Source of the DNA: an uncultured Hymenobacter sp.
GTDB taxonomy: Bacteria > Bacteroidota > Bacteroidia > Cytophagales > Hymenobacteraceae
Direction of reading: 5' to 3'
Assembly: GCA_937871705.1 (NCBI GenBank)
Contig: CALMOO010000861.1
Location: 7,054-14,267, forward strand
DNA length: 7,214 nt
Shown here: positions 1 to 5,575 of the stretch, in pieces
Position numbering within the stretch: the stretch's first letter is position 1
How the letters are laid out: every line of letters starts with the position of its first letter
Made by a program: the position numbers and the translations under genes
The notes under the pieces: generated by a model
The model's input: the letters and a program-made list of their open reading frames with translations, nothing else
Told to the model about the DNA's origin: nothing
The model's database searches: none

Positions 1-3000
1 GGGTACGCCCACATAGGTTACCATCGTCACATTGGATTGGCCGGCCTCGCTTTTGGGAACTTTCGCCCAGCAGGAGAAAACGTATTTTCCATGTTGGTCC
101 TTGGGCTCTAATGTGAAGGTCTTGCCAGGGCCATAAGCACTATTGGACGCAGAGAGTTGCGTGCTACGCAGGCCAGTCTTGGCTTCGGCCGTGTAGATAT
201 TATTCAGACTCCACTGGTCGGGGTCGCCATCCTCTTCTAAGCTGGTGTGGCCAGCCGTGGCGATGGCTGTACCGTTACCGAACTTCCCATTGACCACGGT
301 GGCAACTGGAAATAGCTTATTAGCCCCTCGAAGGGTGCTGGTCCATATTCCATTAATAGATTGAGTACTGGCCGCATTACCGTACTCGTCAAATTCGACA
401 GTTGATATTAAGTATTGCCATTGGTTCACCCCCGAGGAGGTATCCCAGGTACCTGTTCGCACTGGCCACACATAGTTATTAGTATTCGGCTGATATTCAT
501 AAAGGGAGTAAAGCGAAGCTCTCTTAGTACCCGCAGCATCCAACTGGTATTCCTCTTTCTGGAAGACACTGGAGAAGCTTTTAGCACTAACCAATACGGG
601 CGGGGCACCCGCGTCCCTCCCTCGCTTGTACTCGACTACATGAGCTTCTGGGTCTGCTGGATTGTACGTTTTTATTTTTGAAGTAAAATAATTAGTATAG
701 CTGTATTCCGTAATTTGTGTTTGCGAGGAAATAGTGCCTGAATTACCGCGCCGCTGGTCATAGCGCACGGCAGTTTGTCGGATTAGCGGAATCCAACTAC
801 GCTCATGCTTGTATACTTTGGCATTGTAATAGTAGGTGTACATGACATAACCAAACACATGCCTTTCTCTATCAACTACAACTGATTTTAGCGGAGCAGC
901 ATCTACTTGAAGAAAATCATAGTCATTTGATGTTTGACTCACTTGTCGCCCAGCCGCATCTATTTCTATTTGCTGCAGTACAAGGCCACGCTTGTAGGCA
1001 GCACTATTTAGGATACCATAAGGGCGCTGGTCTTGTGGCAAGGCTAGATAGTCACCGGCCCGCTGTGGTGACATTGGGTCGCCATTGCAACTACCTCCAT
1101 TCTTAAGCGGCAGGGCCCCAGCTGAGGTATAACAGCCGGAATTCGTATTATAAGGGTCTGATGTAATTTTAACAGACTCAGTATTATAGATGTCAGGATA
1201 ATTTTGGGCCGTGGTGAATTGATAAGCTGTCCGCGAGCCGTTGGGGAACTGAATCGTAGCCCATTGATAATGCATGTAGTCCGCAGGAATGGGAGCTAAA
1301 GCATCAGAGCTGCGATAAAGAAATTTGTCCGTCAAATCATCCTGTTTATCACAGATGTCGAGATTTGCGCCATAATAGTAGCTCTGGCCTGGATATACTG
1401 TGGAATAGCGGACGTTCTGCCACTCGTAGAGCTTGGGTATTGGTACCGAAGGAGCAGATGAAGTAGTAGAGAAGGTGCCGGTAGCGGGGAAAAATGTATT
1501 GTAGCTGAGGCTAAACAACTGGTCCTGGGCCGCGTTAACGCCATTGTTCACGCGTACCTGCTCTAGTCTTACGCCCCCAATAGTAGCCCCGGTCCCATCA
1601 ATCTGACGGCTATACGTCAGTTCGGTATACGCCCCGGTCCCGTATTGAATCTTATAAAGGATACAATTCTGAGCTGTAGAACCAGCCGAGGGCGTCCGGT
1701 CCCCAGAAGCATAGCGCGATTCTACGAACGGCAGCAGTTCCCCATTGCTGTTATCGTTGAAGTAGCCCCAATAGTCGCGATTAGTCGCCCGCCGGGACGC
1801 GGTCCCACCATACTCCCGATACAGGAAGGTCGTACTGGTCGCCTGGCAGCCACTGCTCTTAGCCGTGACGCGGTCTAAGCGCAAGCGTACATCGTCTGCG
1901 CTGCCAGTGCCCGGCGAGCCAAAGTAGCTGTAATTGAACAAGTAGCTTTTGATGAGCTTGTTAGTCCAATCATAAACCGCCACCTTATCCAGCGCCTTCT
2001 CGCCTGGCGCATCGAGTCGGGAATAGGCATCTCGAAAAAAGCGGACGTATCCCGTGGCCGAGAAGATGTAGGAAATGCTGTACCCTAGCGTTGGCCGGAT
2101 AGTAGTGGTTGTTTCGTAGCGATTATCGAGGTAGCTGTTGGCTATGGGGTAAGCCGTCTGGCAATTCTGGTCGGCGGCATCACACTTATAGTAGGCATGT
2201 GTGACGTGCGCATAGCTTTTGTAACTTATCGGGGCGGCGTTGTAGCCTTGATAAGAAAACGAGATCTGGTCGCCGGTAGCATCCTCAATCCTGGTTAGAT
2301 ACCACTTGGCGGTGTAGGTATAATCGTCCTTGCCGGAGAGGTTACCCGTTCGCAGGCTTTTAGTCTCCGTTTGAACGCGGGTATCCTCTCCCTGGTCAAA
2401 CGTATAACGCGTTCCCTGAGCATCAGTAACCAGAAAAGTTCGAATTTTACGGCTATTTGTGGTGCCGGTCCAGTAGGTTGGCTCAATTGTGAGTGTGCGG
2501 TCATTTAGCACATACACATCAGAATGGGAGGGACTTCCATATGGGCCGTTGATAGTAAAGTCGGCCTGCAAGCCCGGCGCAACCAAGTGGTAGACATCAT
2601 ATTCAGTGTCCTTGCCTTGGCAAATCTTATCGGCCAGTTCCGTGCCCCCAGTCCGATTGATGAGGCTGGTTAACCAGGTTTTTGCCTCTGTATCGAACTC
2701 ATCGGGGCGCCCGCGTACTTCGCAGCTTATGCCGCCTCCAGCAGTTAACGCCCAACCTGTCCCTACTTCGGATGCTACACTGGTAACCTGCACCCCGTTA
2801 CCGGCTACGTAGTTTAGCGAAACGGGAATGGTCAGATTGCGGCTTGGTAGCTCACACAAAGGGTATCCAGGGCTGGCCGTTCCCGTAAATAAATTAATTG
2901 GGATGCCCCCAATAACGGCAGTGCCCAGGCCTTTGCCGCTTGGGGGCTTTGCTACGGCTTTATCGCGTTCGGCGAAATCCTGGCTGTAAGTGGGAGTTAG

Positions 3001-3060
3001 GTTAGCTAGGCACGCGACCAGGAGAACTAGCCAGCGAGCAGTAAGTGGAAACGTAAGCAT
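1..3060 (-). CDS. Secreted Rhs/YD-repeat-like protein, N-terminal 1020 residues (C-terminus beyond left edge)
   Basis: The frame is open from an ATG at 3058-3060 to the window edge; I read every codon and found no stop. The protein begins with a short positive stretch and a hydrophobic core (WLVLLVACLANL, residues 10-21) followed by TYS|Q near residue 26, so it is probably exported. LVAC at 14-17 also resembles a lipobox, so a lipoprotein is possible. Residues about 45-120 (GGIPINLFTGTASPGYPL, then VASEVGTGWALTAGGGI and VRGRPDE) match the conserved N-terminal region of Bacteroidota Rhs/YD-type proteins, where GLGWSLNAGG and RGLPDE are typical. WYLTRIEDATGDQISFSY at about 253-270 is a YD-like beta segment. 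Residues about 940-1020 resemble a jelly-roll or carbohydrate-binding-like module (HGKYVFSCWAK). Family members are large cell-surface beta-shell proteins, some carrying C-terminal toxins. No Rhs core or toxin tail is visible here. The family call is confident; the function is unknown. Confidence 0.88.
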   Translation of the reverse strand, partial: MLTFPLTARWLVLLVACLANLTPTYSQDFAERDKAVAKPPSGKGLGTAVIGGIPINLFTGTASPGYPLCELPSRNLTIPVSLNYVAGNGVQVTSVASEVGTGWALTAGGGISCEVRGRPDEFDTEAKTWLTSLINRTGGTELADKICQGKDTEYDVYHLVAPGLQADFTINGPYGSPSHSDVYVLNDRTLTIEPTYWTGTTNSRKIRTFLVTDAQGTRYTFDQGEDTRVQTETKSLRTGNLSGKDDYTYTAKWYLTRIEDATGDQISFSYQGYNAAPISYKSYAHVTHAYYKCDAADQNCQTAYPIANSYLDNRYETTTTIRPTLGYSISYIFSATGYVRFFRDAYSRLDAPGEKALDKVAVYDWTNKLIKSYLFNYSYFGSPGTGSADDVRLRLDRVTAKSSGCQATSTTFLYREYGGTASRRATNRDYWGYFNDNSNGELLPFVESRYASGDRTPSAGSTAQNCILYKIQYGTGAYTELTYSRQIDGTGATIGGVRLEQVRVNNGVNAAQDQLFSLSYNTFFPATGTFSTTSSAPSVPIPKLYEWQNVRYSTVYPGQSYYYGANLDICDKQDDLTDKFLYRSSDALAPIPADYMHYQWATIQFPNGSRTAYQFTTAQNYPDIYNTESVKITSDPYNTNSGCYTSAGALPLKNGGSCNGDPMSPQRAGDYLALPQDQRPYGILNSAAYKRGLVLQQIEIDAAGRQVSQTSNDYDFLQVDAAPLKSVVVDRERHVFGYVMYTYYYNAKVYKHERSWIPLIRQTAVRYDQRRGNSGTISSQTQITEYSYTNYFTSKIKTYNPADPEAHVVEYKRGRDAGAPPVLVSAKSFSSVFQKEEYQLDAAGTKRASLYSLYEYQPNTNNYVWPVRTGTWDTSSGVNQWQYLISTVEFDEYGNAASTQSINGIWTSTLRGANKLFPVATVVNGKFGNGTAIATAGHTSLEEDGDPDQWSLNNIYTAEAKTGLRSTQLSASNSAYGPGKTFTLEPKDQHGKYVFSCWAKVPKSEAGQSNVTMVTYVGVP

Positions 3061-3110
3061 GGAAGCTGGTAGAAGTGAGATGTATAGGCACGAGGTTAGG
3101 ATGAAGTAGA

Positions 3111-3120
3111 GTAAAGTATA
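3111..3120 (-). promoter_or_regulatory. Possible -7 promoter element for the Rhs-like gene
   Basis: On the minus strand TATACTTTAC lies about 50 bp before the ATG at 3060. It partly resembles the Bacteroidota -7 consensus TAnnTTTG. No clear -33 TTG element was found at the right distance, so this is a weak suggestion. No Shine-Dalgarno sequence precedes the start, as is usual in this phylum. Confidence 0.25.
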
Positions 3121-3205
3121 GATTAACGCGGAGGAAAGAAGACCGGTAGTTCTTACCGGCAATGCGTGCTTATGAGCACGAAGAGCAGCATAATCTCTTA
3201 GGAAT

Positions 3206-3218
3206 GGCTAATGAAAAT
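3206..3218 (+). repeat. 13-bp direct repeat, copy 1 (GGCTAATGAAAAT)
   Basis: This is identical to 3366-3378. The sequence covers the 3' end of a short stem and most of its loop (ATGGC...GCCAT, 3204-3223). Confidence 0.7.
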
Positions 3219-3350
3219 GCCATCCCGCTGATTTGGCAAGTGATAAGCCAAGGTCAGATTAGTAATCAGTGCGACAGAGAAGATAGTAAAAGCCTGAGAA
3301 GGTGGAGCCTGCGACTTTTTGATGGCCAAACTTAGCCCCGCTTTAGTAAG

Positions 3351-3412
3351 TATGCAAGAGTGAAGGGCTAATGAAAATAAATATTTTTTCACCAGCCCTT
3401 CACCCTTGCATA
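3351..3412. repeat. Long near-perfect inverted repeat (19-bp arms, 24-nt spacer)
   Basis: The left arm TATGCAAGAGTGAAGGGCT (3351-3369) is the reverse complement of 3394-3412 with one mismatch (A3359 against C3404). The spacer 3370-3393 is AT-rich and contains a further short GAAAA/TTTTC pairing, so the whole could fold into one long rod. It ends 65 bp before the ATG of the DUF6624 gene. There is no T-run after either arm, so it is not a standard terminator. No GTTRRRY/RYYYAAC boxes are present, which argues against an integron attC site. Confidence 0.85.
3366..3378 (+). repeat. 13-bp direct repeat, copy 2 (GGCTAATGAAAAT)
   Basis: This copy spans the end of the left arm and the beginning of the loop of the 62-bp inverted repeat. 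It lies 160 bp from copy 1, and both copies occupy the same stem-to-loop position in their hairpins. Confidence 0.7.
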
Positions 3413-3476
3413 TTCAGCGAATAATCCTAACTTGCCGCTTTGTACACCCATCGTTGTAGTTCACACCAGCTTTGTT

Positions 3477-4088
3477 ATGAGAACATTACTACTTACTGCC
3501 TTTGCAGGAATTCTACTAGTGGCCCACCCTGTAAAGGCTCAGAAGAAAGTGGCGCAGCTTCGCTTACAACTAACCCTCGATAGTTTGTATCTGACCGAGA
3601 CGAAGCTCTATCAGCTAGTGGCAACCGCACGGGTTGATACTTCCCGACTAGCTGCCGAGCGGCTATTAGGTCGCACGATAGAGCGAGACCAGCGGAGAGT
3701 ACAAGCTTTAACGACTCAGTATGGGTTTCCCACTTACGCGATGGTAGGCCAAGCTACATCACGCCGATTTGGAGCATTGGTTCTGCGCTACAATCGGCTA
3801 CCGGAGTTTCAACAGCAAGTCCAGCAGTTGATGGCAAAGGAGGTTAAAAAAGATAACGCGGATGATATCACGTTTGCTACTCTAACGGATGTGGTGGAAT
3901 TACGTGCTGGTCGGCCGCAGGTCTACGCCACCCAGCTAGCTTATCAAGGTGATAAGGGCGGGCTAGTCGTGCGAGAGCCGTTGCTTGACCCAACAAAAGT
4001 GAACGCCCGGCGGGCTAGTCTCGGACTAGACCCAGTAGAAACCTACTTAAAAAAACAGAAAGACAAGCATCAGCCTAAGACTAAGTAA
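3477..4088 (+). CDS. Exported DUF6624-family protein
   Basis: A 203-residue protein. I chose the ATG at 3477 over an upstream in-frame TTG at 3432 because it gives a clean signal peptide: MRTLLLTAFAGILLVAHPVKA, with a type I cleavage site VKA|Q at about residue 21. The mature part is charged and largely helical up to about residue 125 (DQRRVQAL at 71-78, YGFPT at 82-86). It then has the stretch most like DUF6624 proteins: FATLTDVVELRAGRPQVYAT at 133-152, matching the family pattern of a 'LTD..l...GrpQ.YgTQ' block, and ARRASLGLDPVETYL at 178-192. The tail is lysine-rich (KKQKDKHQPKTK). The biochemical role of DUF6624 is not known to me and no catalytic motif is evident. The gene is divergent from the Rhs-like gene and convergent with the Abi gene, so it is probably its own transcription unit. 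The family call is from memory of the motif pattern. Confidence 0.78.
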   Translation: MRTLLLTAFAGILLVAHPVKAQKKVAQLRLQLTLDSLYLTETKLYQLVATARVDTSRLAAERLLGRTIERDQRRVQALTTQYGFPTYAMVGQATSRRFGALVLRYNRLPEFQQQVQQLMAKEVKKDNADDITFATLTDVVELRAGRPQVYATQLAYQGDKGGLVVREPLLDPTKVNARRASLGLDPVETYLKKQKDKHQPKTK

Positions 4089-4274
4089 CCATAAGCTCAG
4101 CCGGTAATCAACGCTTATCGTACCTAAACTAGGGTTTTGTCAGGTGGTAGCCGTAAGCGCTCACTCCTTATATAATAGTCTATATAATAGTGCTCCGCCA
4201 ACCCCATTAATTCCGGTTCCTGCGCAACCTCGCAACTTGCCAACTGGCCATTTCAAGACGGGACTTCGGCTGGC
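4089..4274. other. Convergent spacer between the DUF6624 and Abi genes
   Basis: There is no gene here. ATAAGC/GCTTAT (4091-4096 and 4113-4118) can pair around a 16-nt loop just after the plus-strand stop. CCTA-AAC-TAGG followed by GTTTTGT (4123-4140) is a very short terminator-like hairpin. Both are weak. On the minus side no GC-rich stem with a T-run was found after the Abi stop codon. The 12-bp tandem repeat is listed separately. Confidence 0.4.
4169..4192 (+). repeat. Two tandem copies of a 12-bp unit (TATATAATAGTC/G)
   Basis: TATATAATAGT repeats immediately at 4169-4180 and 4181-4192; only the last base differs (C, then G). It lies in the spacer between convergent genes. It is probably replication slippage in AT-rich sequence, with no function evident. 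Confidence 0.8.
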
Positions 4275-5180
4275 TTATTCGAAATGCCAGACAGCGGTTT
4301 TCTCCCAATTGGCGGGGAATCCCATCAGGGTAGCATCTACCTGATATTCCCGAATCAGGGTCTCAACCTTTAGGGCAAATGAGTTGGCCGGGCTAAAGGA
4401 TTTCAGAAGCCGGTGCATGAGCGCCACGGCCCCATACATCGTGGTGTTCGCATCCTCCGGCATCGCCACCGCAAACTTGAACGCCTTGCGGGATGGCATG
4501 TGTGGCCGTTCCGCTGACATAATCCTGTTCCAAAGCCGGGCGTGGTGGGCACAGACGTTCCGCACATTGGTTAGCCAAACGAACCAGGTTTCTAAAGAAG
4601 AAGCGGCTAGCCCAAACCCGGTGGCAATCTGGATTTTTAATTCATCCGCAGCGAGTGCCTTATACAGGCGAGCCAGTTTGCCTAACGACAAGGTTTCCAG
4701 TGCCATTTGGGACGGTGGAAGCGGCTCGGCGCTGTAGTTGCGCTTATACGTTTTGAGAAACAACTCTTTAGGCTGCGCAAAATCCTCAGTTATTCCTCTT
4801 AGGATGGCTGCACAAGTGGTCTTGTCAGTGAATAGCGACTCGTTTGCATACCAGAAGAAGCCGTAGGCCGAGCTATAATAGTTGGTCAGCTTAGCGCGCA
4901 AGGCTACTTCAATGCGCTCCATATACTCCATGACAATGGCGCGCAGTCGCTTATCAAACTTATACGCATTTACCACATCATCAAAGCTGGTGCCCTCCAC
5001 GAAGCGGTGCGACCGGTCGGGTAGCTGCAAGGGGTACATGTAGCCGCTAAGCCGGTAGTAGCCAATGCTCTCCAGGTAGCGAGTTGCCCGGCCCTCATCA
5101 GGAATAAGCAGATTCCGGCTTTTGAGCAGTTCAATAAGCGCCGCGCTGGACTGTGGCTGCTTACGGTAATGGTGATTCAT
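4275..5180 (-). CDS. Abi family protein (Abi_2; AbiD/AbiF-like HEPN ribonuclease candidate)
   Basis: A complete 301-residue protein, the usual length for the Abi_2 family of abortive-infection proteins. Family hallmarks in order: an N-terminal helix (SAALIELLKSRNLLI, 12-26), RATRYLESIGYYRLSGYMYP (31-50), SFDDVVNAYKFDKRLR (65-80) with YMERIEVALRAKL (86-98), then RNVCAHHARLWNR (207-219). R207-N208-x3-H212 is the Rx4-6H motif with a polar residue after Arg that marks catalytic HEPN ribonucleases, so cleavage of cellular RNA is the likely activity. The C-terminus LMGFPANWEKTAVW (285-298) is also family-typical. All key residues are intact, so the protein should be active. Such proteins stop growth of phage-infected cells; AbiF-type members have been linked to adjacent structured RNAs that restrain them (from memory). 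The ATG at 5178-5180 is the only good start before the leader hairpins; no Shine-Dalgarno is seen. The gene has no protein partner on its strand within 1 kb, but has a terminator and a promoter element upstream. Confidence 0.92.
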   Translation of the reverse strand: MNHHYRKQPQSSAALIELLKSRNLLIPDEGRATRYLESIGYYRLSGYMYPLQLPDRSHRFVEGTSFDDVVNAYKFDKRLRAIVMEYMERIEVALRAKLTNYYSSAYGFFWYANESLFTDKTTCAAILRGITEDFAQPKELFLKTYKRNYSAEPLPPSQMALETLSLGKLARLYKALAADELKIQIATGFGLAASSLETWFVWLTNVRNVCAHHARLWNRIMSAERPHMPSRKAFKFAVAMPEDANTTMYGAVALMHRLLKSFSPANSFALKVETLIREYQVDATLMGFPANWEKTAVWHFE

Positions 5181-5195
5181 GCCCCAGGTTCTAAC

Positions 5196-5208
5196 CCGTA
5201 GTAAACGG
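5196..5208 (-). promoter_or_regulatory. Small hairpin close to the Abi start
   Basis: CCGT/ACGG (5196-5199 with 5205-5208) forms a 4-bp stem with a 5-nt loop, 15 bp before the ATG in the leader. Alone it is weak. It matters only as part of the series of stems in this leader. Confidence 0.3.
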
Positions 5209-5210
5209 CA

Positions 5211-5238
5211 ACGCCCCTAGCTGTTAAGCTAGAGGCGT
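5211..5238 (-). promoter_or_regulatory. 11-bp leader hairpin upstream of the Abi start
   Basis: The two arms 5211-5221 and 5228-5238 pair over 11 positions around the 6-nt loop 5222-5227. One position (5216/5233) is a C·A mismatch on the plus strand but a G·U wobble in the minus-strand RNA. The fold therefore favours the Abi transcript. There is no T-run after it in the minus direction, so it is not a simple terminator. It lies 30 bp before the ATG and could be a regulatory or protein-binding stem of the Abi mRNA, or part of the RNA element upstream. Confidence 0.55.
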
Positions 5239-5250
5239 CGTGATTTCGGT

Positions 5251-5293
5251 AAAAAAAGCCCCGCAGATGCGCTTGCGTCAGTGGCGTGCGGGG
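5251..5293 (-). terminator. Intrinsic terminator, minus strand
   Basis: On the minus strand CCCCGCA (5293-5287) pairs with TGCGGGG (5265-5259) in a perfect 7-bp stem. The 21-nt interior contains a further short stem (GACGC/GCATC with one mismatch). One C follows, then TTTTTTT (5257-5251). The T-run is only on the minus-strand side, so the direction is clear. It lies 70 bp upstream of the Abi ATG. Confidence 0.75.
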
Positions 5294-5300
5294 GATTGAT
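5251..5300 (-). ncRNA. Putative short structured RNA upstream of the Abi gene
   Basis: A promoter-like TACCTTTA (minus, 5312-5305) is followed within about 12 bp by a GC-rich hairpin and seven T residues. A transcript started at about 5297-5301 would be only about 50 nt, would consist almost entirely of the hairpin, and would end before the Abi gene. No protein gene on this strand needs the terminator. Genes of the AbiF type have been reported with adjacent structured RNAs acting as antitoxins (from memory), which fits this position. The RNA could also be the attenuated leader of the Abi mRNA, with read-through giving the full message. The ends are estimated, not determined. Confidence 0.45.
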
Positions 5301-5304
5301 GGCG

Positions 5305-5312
5305 TAAAGGTA
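5305..5312 (-). promoter_or_regulatory. -7 promoter element (TACCTTTA), minus strand
   Basis: The minus strand reads GTACCTTTACG, five of the six defined positions of the Bacteroidota -7 consensus TAnnTTTG. Start of transcription would be about 4-8 bp downstream (about 5297-5301). No good TTG element lies at the expected -33 distance; TTTCG near 5338-5342 is the nearest candidate and is slightly too far. It would drive the putative short RNA and, by read-through, the Abi gene. Between the terminator and the ATG I found no other -7-like element. Confidence 0.5.
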
Positions 5313-5450
5313 CGAATTTTCCCCCGATTTTCCTTGCGAAAGAGCTAAATTATCTTGCTGAAGTGACCTGAATGGCTGGAAACGCAGACCTGATATGCAA
5401 GCCAATAGTTCAAATAAGCTTCTGTCAGTCAAGCATTAAAATAGCGTTCG

Positions 5451-5545
5451 CGCGGGTGAACCAGCGTTTTTGGCGTATCTAACAGGAGGGAATAACCCTT
5501 CAGGAAACCATCTTTTTGGGCCGGGGAAGGCCCGCGGTTCACGCG
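5451..5545. other. Branched inverted-repeat structure
   Basis: GTGAACC (5456-5462) pairs with GGTTCAC (5536-5542), extended by CGC/GCG past a two-base bulge. Inside this closing stem are two further perfect hairpins: AGGG-AATAA-CCCT (5487-5499) and GGGCC/GGCCC (5518-5522 with 5529-5533). The result is a three-stem junction of about 95 nt, possible on either strand. It ends 30 bp before the 99-residue gene. No T-run follows in either direction. It could be a structured RNA, a leader or an origin or recombination-type structure; I cannot choose. Confidence 0.4.
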
Positions 5546-5575
5546 CTACAATGAACTGGATACTTTCCCCTGCGC

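Larger units (their letters stand above)
3061..3476. other. Divergent intergenic region rich in inverted repeats
   Basis: This 416-bp stretch between the divergent Rhs-like and DUF6624 genes holds no convincing gene. It carries a series of hairpins: 3143-3159 (CCGGTA/TACCGG), 3165-3180 (CGTGCT/AGCACG), 3204-3223 (ATGGC/GCCAT), 3228-3257 (about 9 bp with a bulge) and the large 3351-3412 inverted repeat. The 13-bp sequence GGCTAATGAAAAT occurs twice, at 3206-3218 and 3366-3378, each time at the start of a hairpin loop. None of the hairpins is followed by a convincing T-run, so they do not look like intrinsic terminators. The region may be a structured leader of the plus-strand gene, a protein-binding region, or remains of a small mobile element. 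Confidence 0.6.
5181..5575. other. Protein-free region upstream of the Abi gene with several RNA-like structures
   Basis: This 395-bp gap between the divergent Abi (minus) and 99-residue (plus) genes has no credible coding frame. Next to the Abi gene it holds a minus-strand -7 promoter element, a terminator hairpin and a leader hairpin. Nearer the plus-strand gene is a branched set of inverted repeats. Each is listed separately. The stretch 5330-5450 shows nothing I can interpret. No clear promoter for the plus-strand gene was found. Confidence 0.6.

Noticed and set aside
3198..3392. Minus-strand 64-codon frame beginning MKKYLFSLAL
   Set aside because: The start looks like a signal peptide, but it is a GTG inside the loop of the 62-bp inverted repeat. 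The frame follows hairpin sequences and shows no family resemblance.
3351..3412. Integron attC site or intrinsic terminator
   Set aside because: No GTTRRRY/RYYYAAC core boxes flank the palindrome, and no T-run follows either arm.
3477..4088. DUF6624 protein as immunity protein of the Rhs-like gene
   Set aside because: Immunity genes normally follow the toxin's 3' end on the same strand. This gene is divergent at the 5' end, and the protein is a known broad family not tied to immunity.
4144..4344. Plus-strand 66-codon frame starting at GTG
   Set aside because: It runs into the 3' end of the Abi gene on the other strand, starts at a weak GTG, and its LYNSLYNS repeat is explained by the 12-bp tandem DNA repeat.
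4384..4737. Plus-strand 117-codon open frame inside the Abi gene
   Set aside because: It is antisense to a complete and well-recognised Abi_2 protein, so it is a shadow frame.
5400..5425. tRNA-like T-loop sequence GTTCAAAT
   Set aside because: The flanking bases do not form a T-arm and no acceptor, D or anticodon stems can be placed around it.
5229..5432. Minus-strand 67-codon frame ahead of the Abi gene
   Set aside because: It needs a TTG start and its codons run through the -7 element, the terminator hairpin and the T-run. The non-coding reading explains the sequence better.
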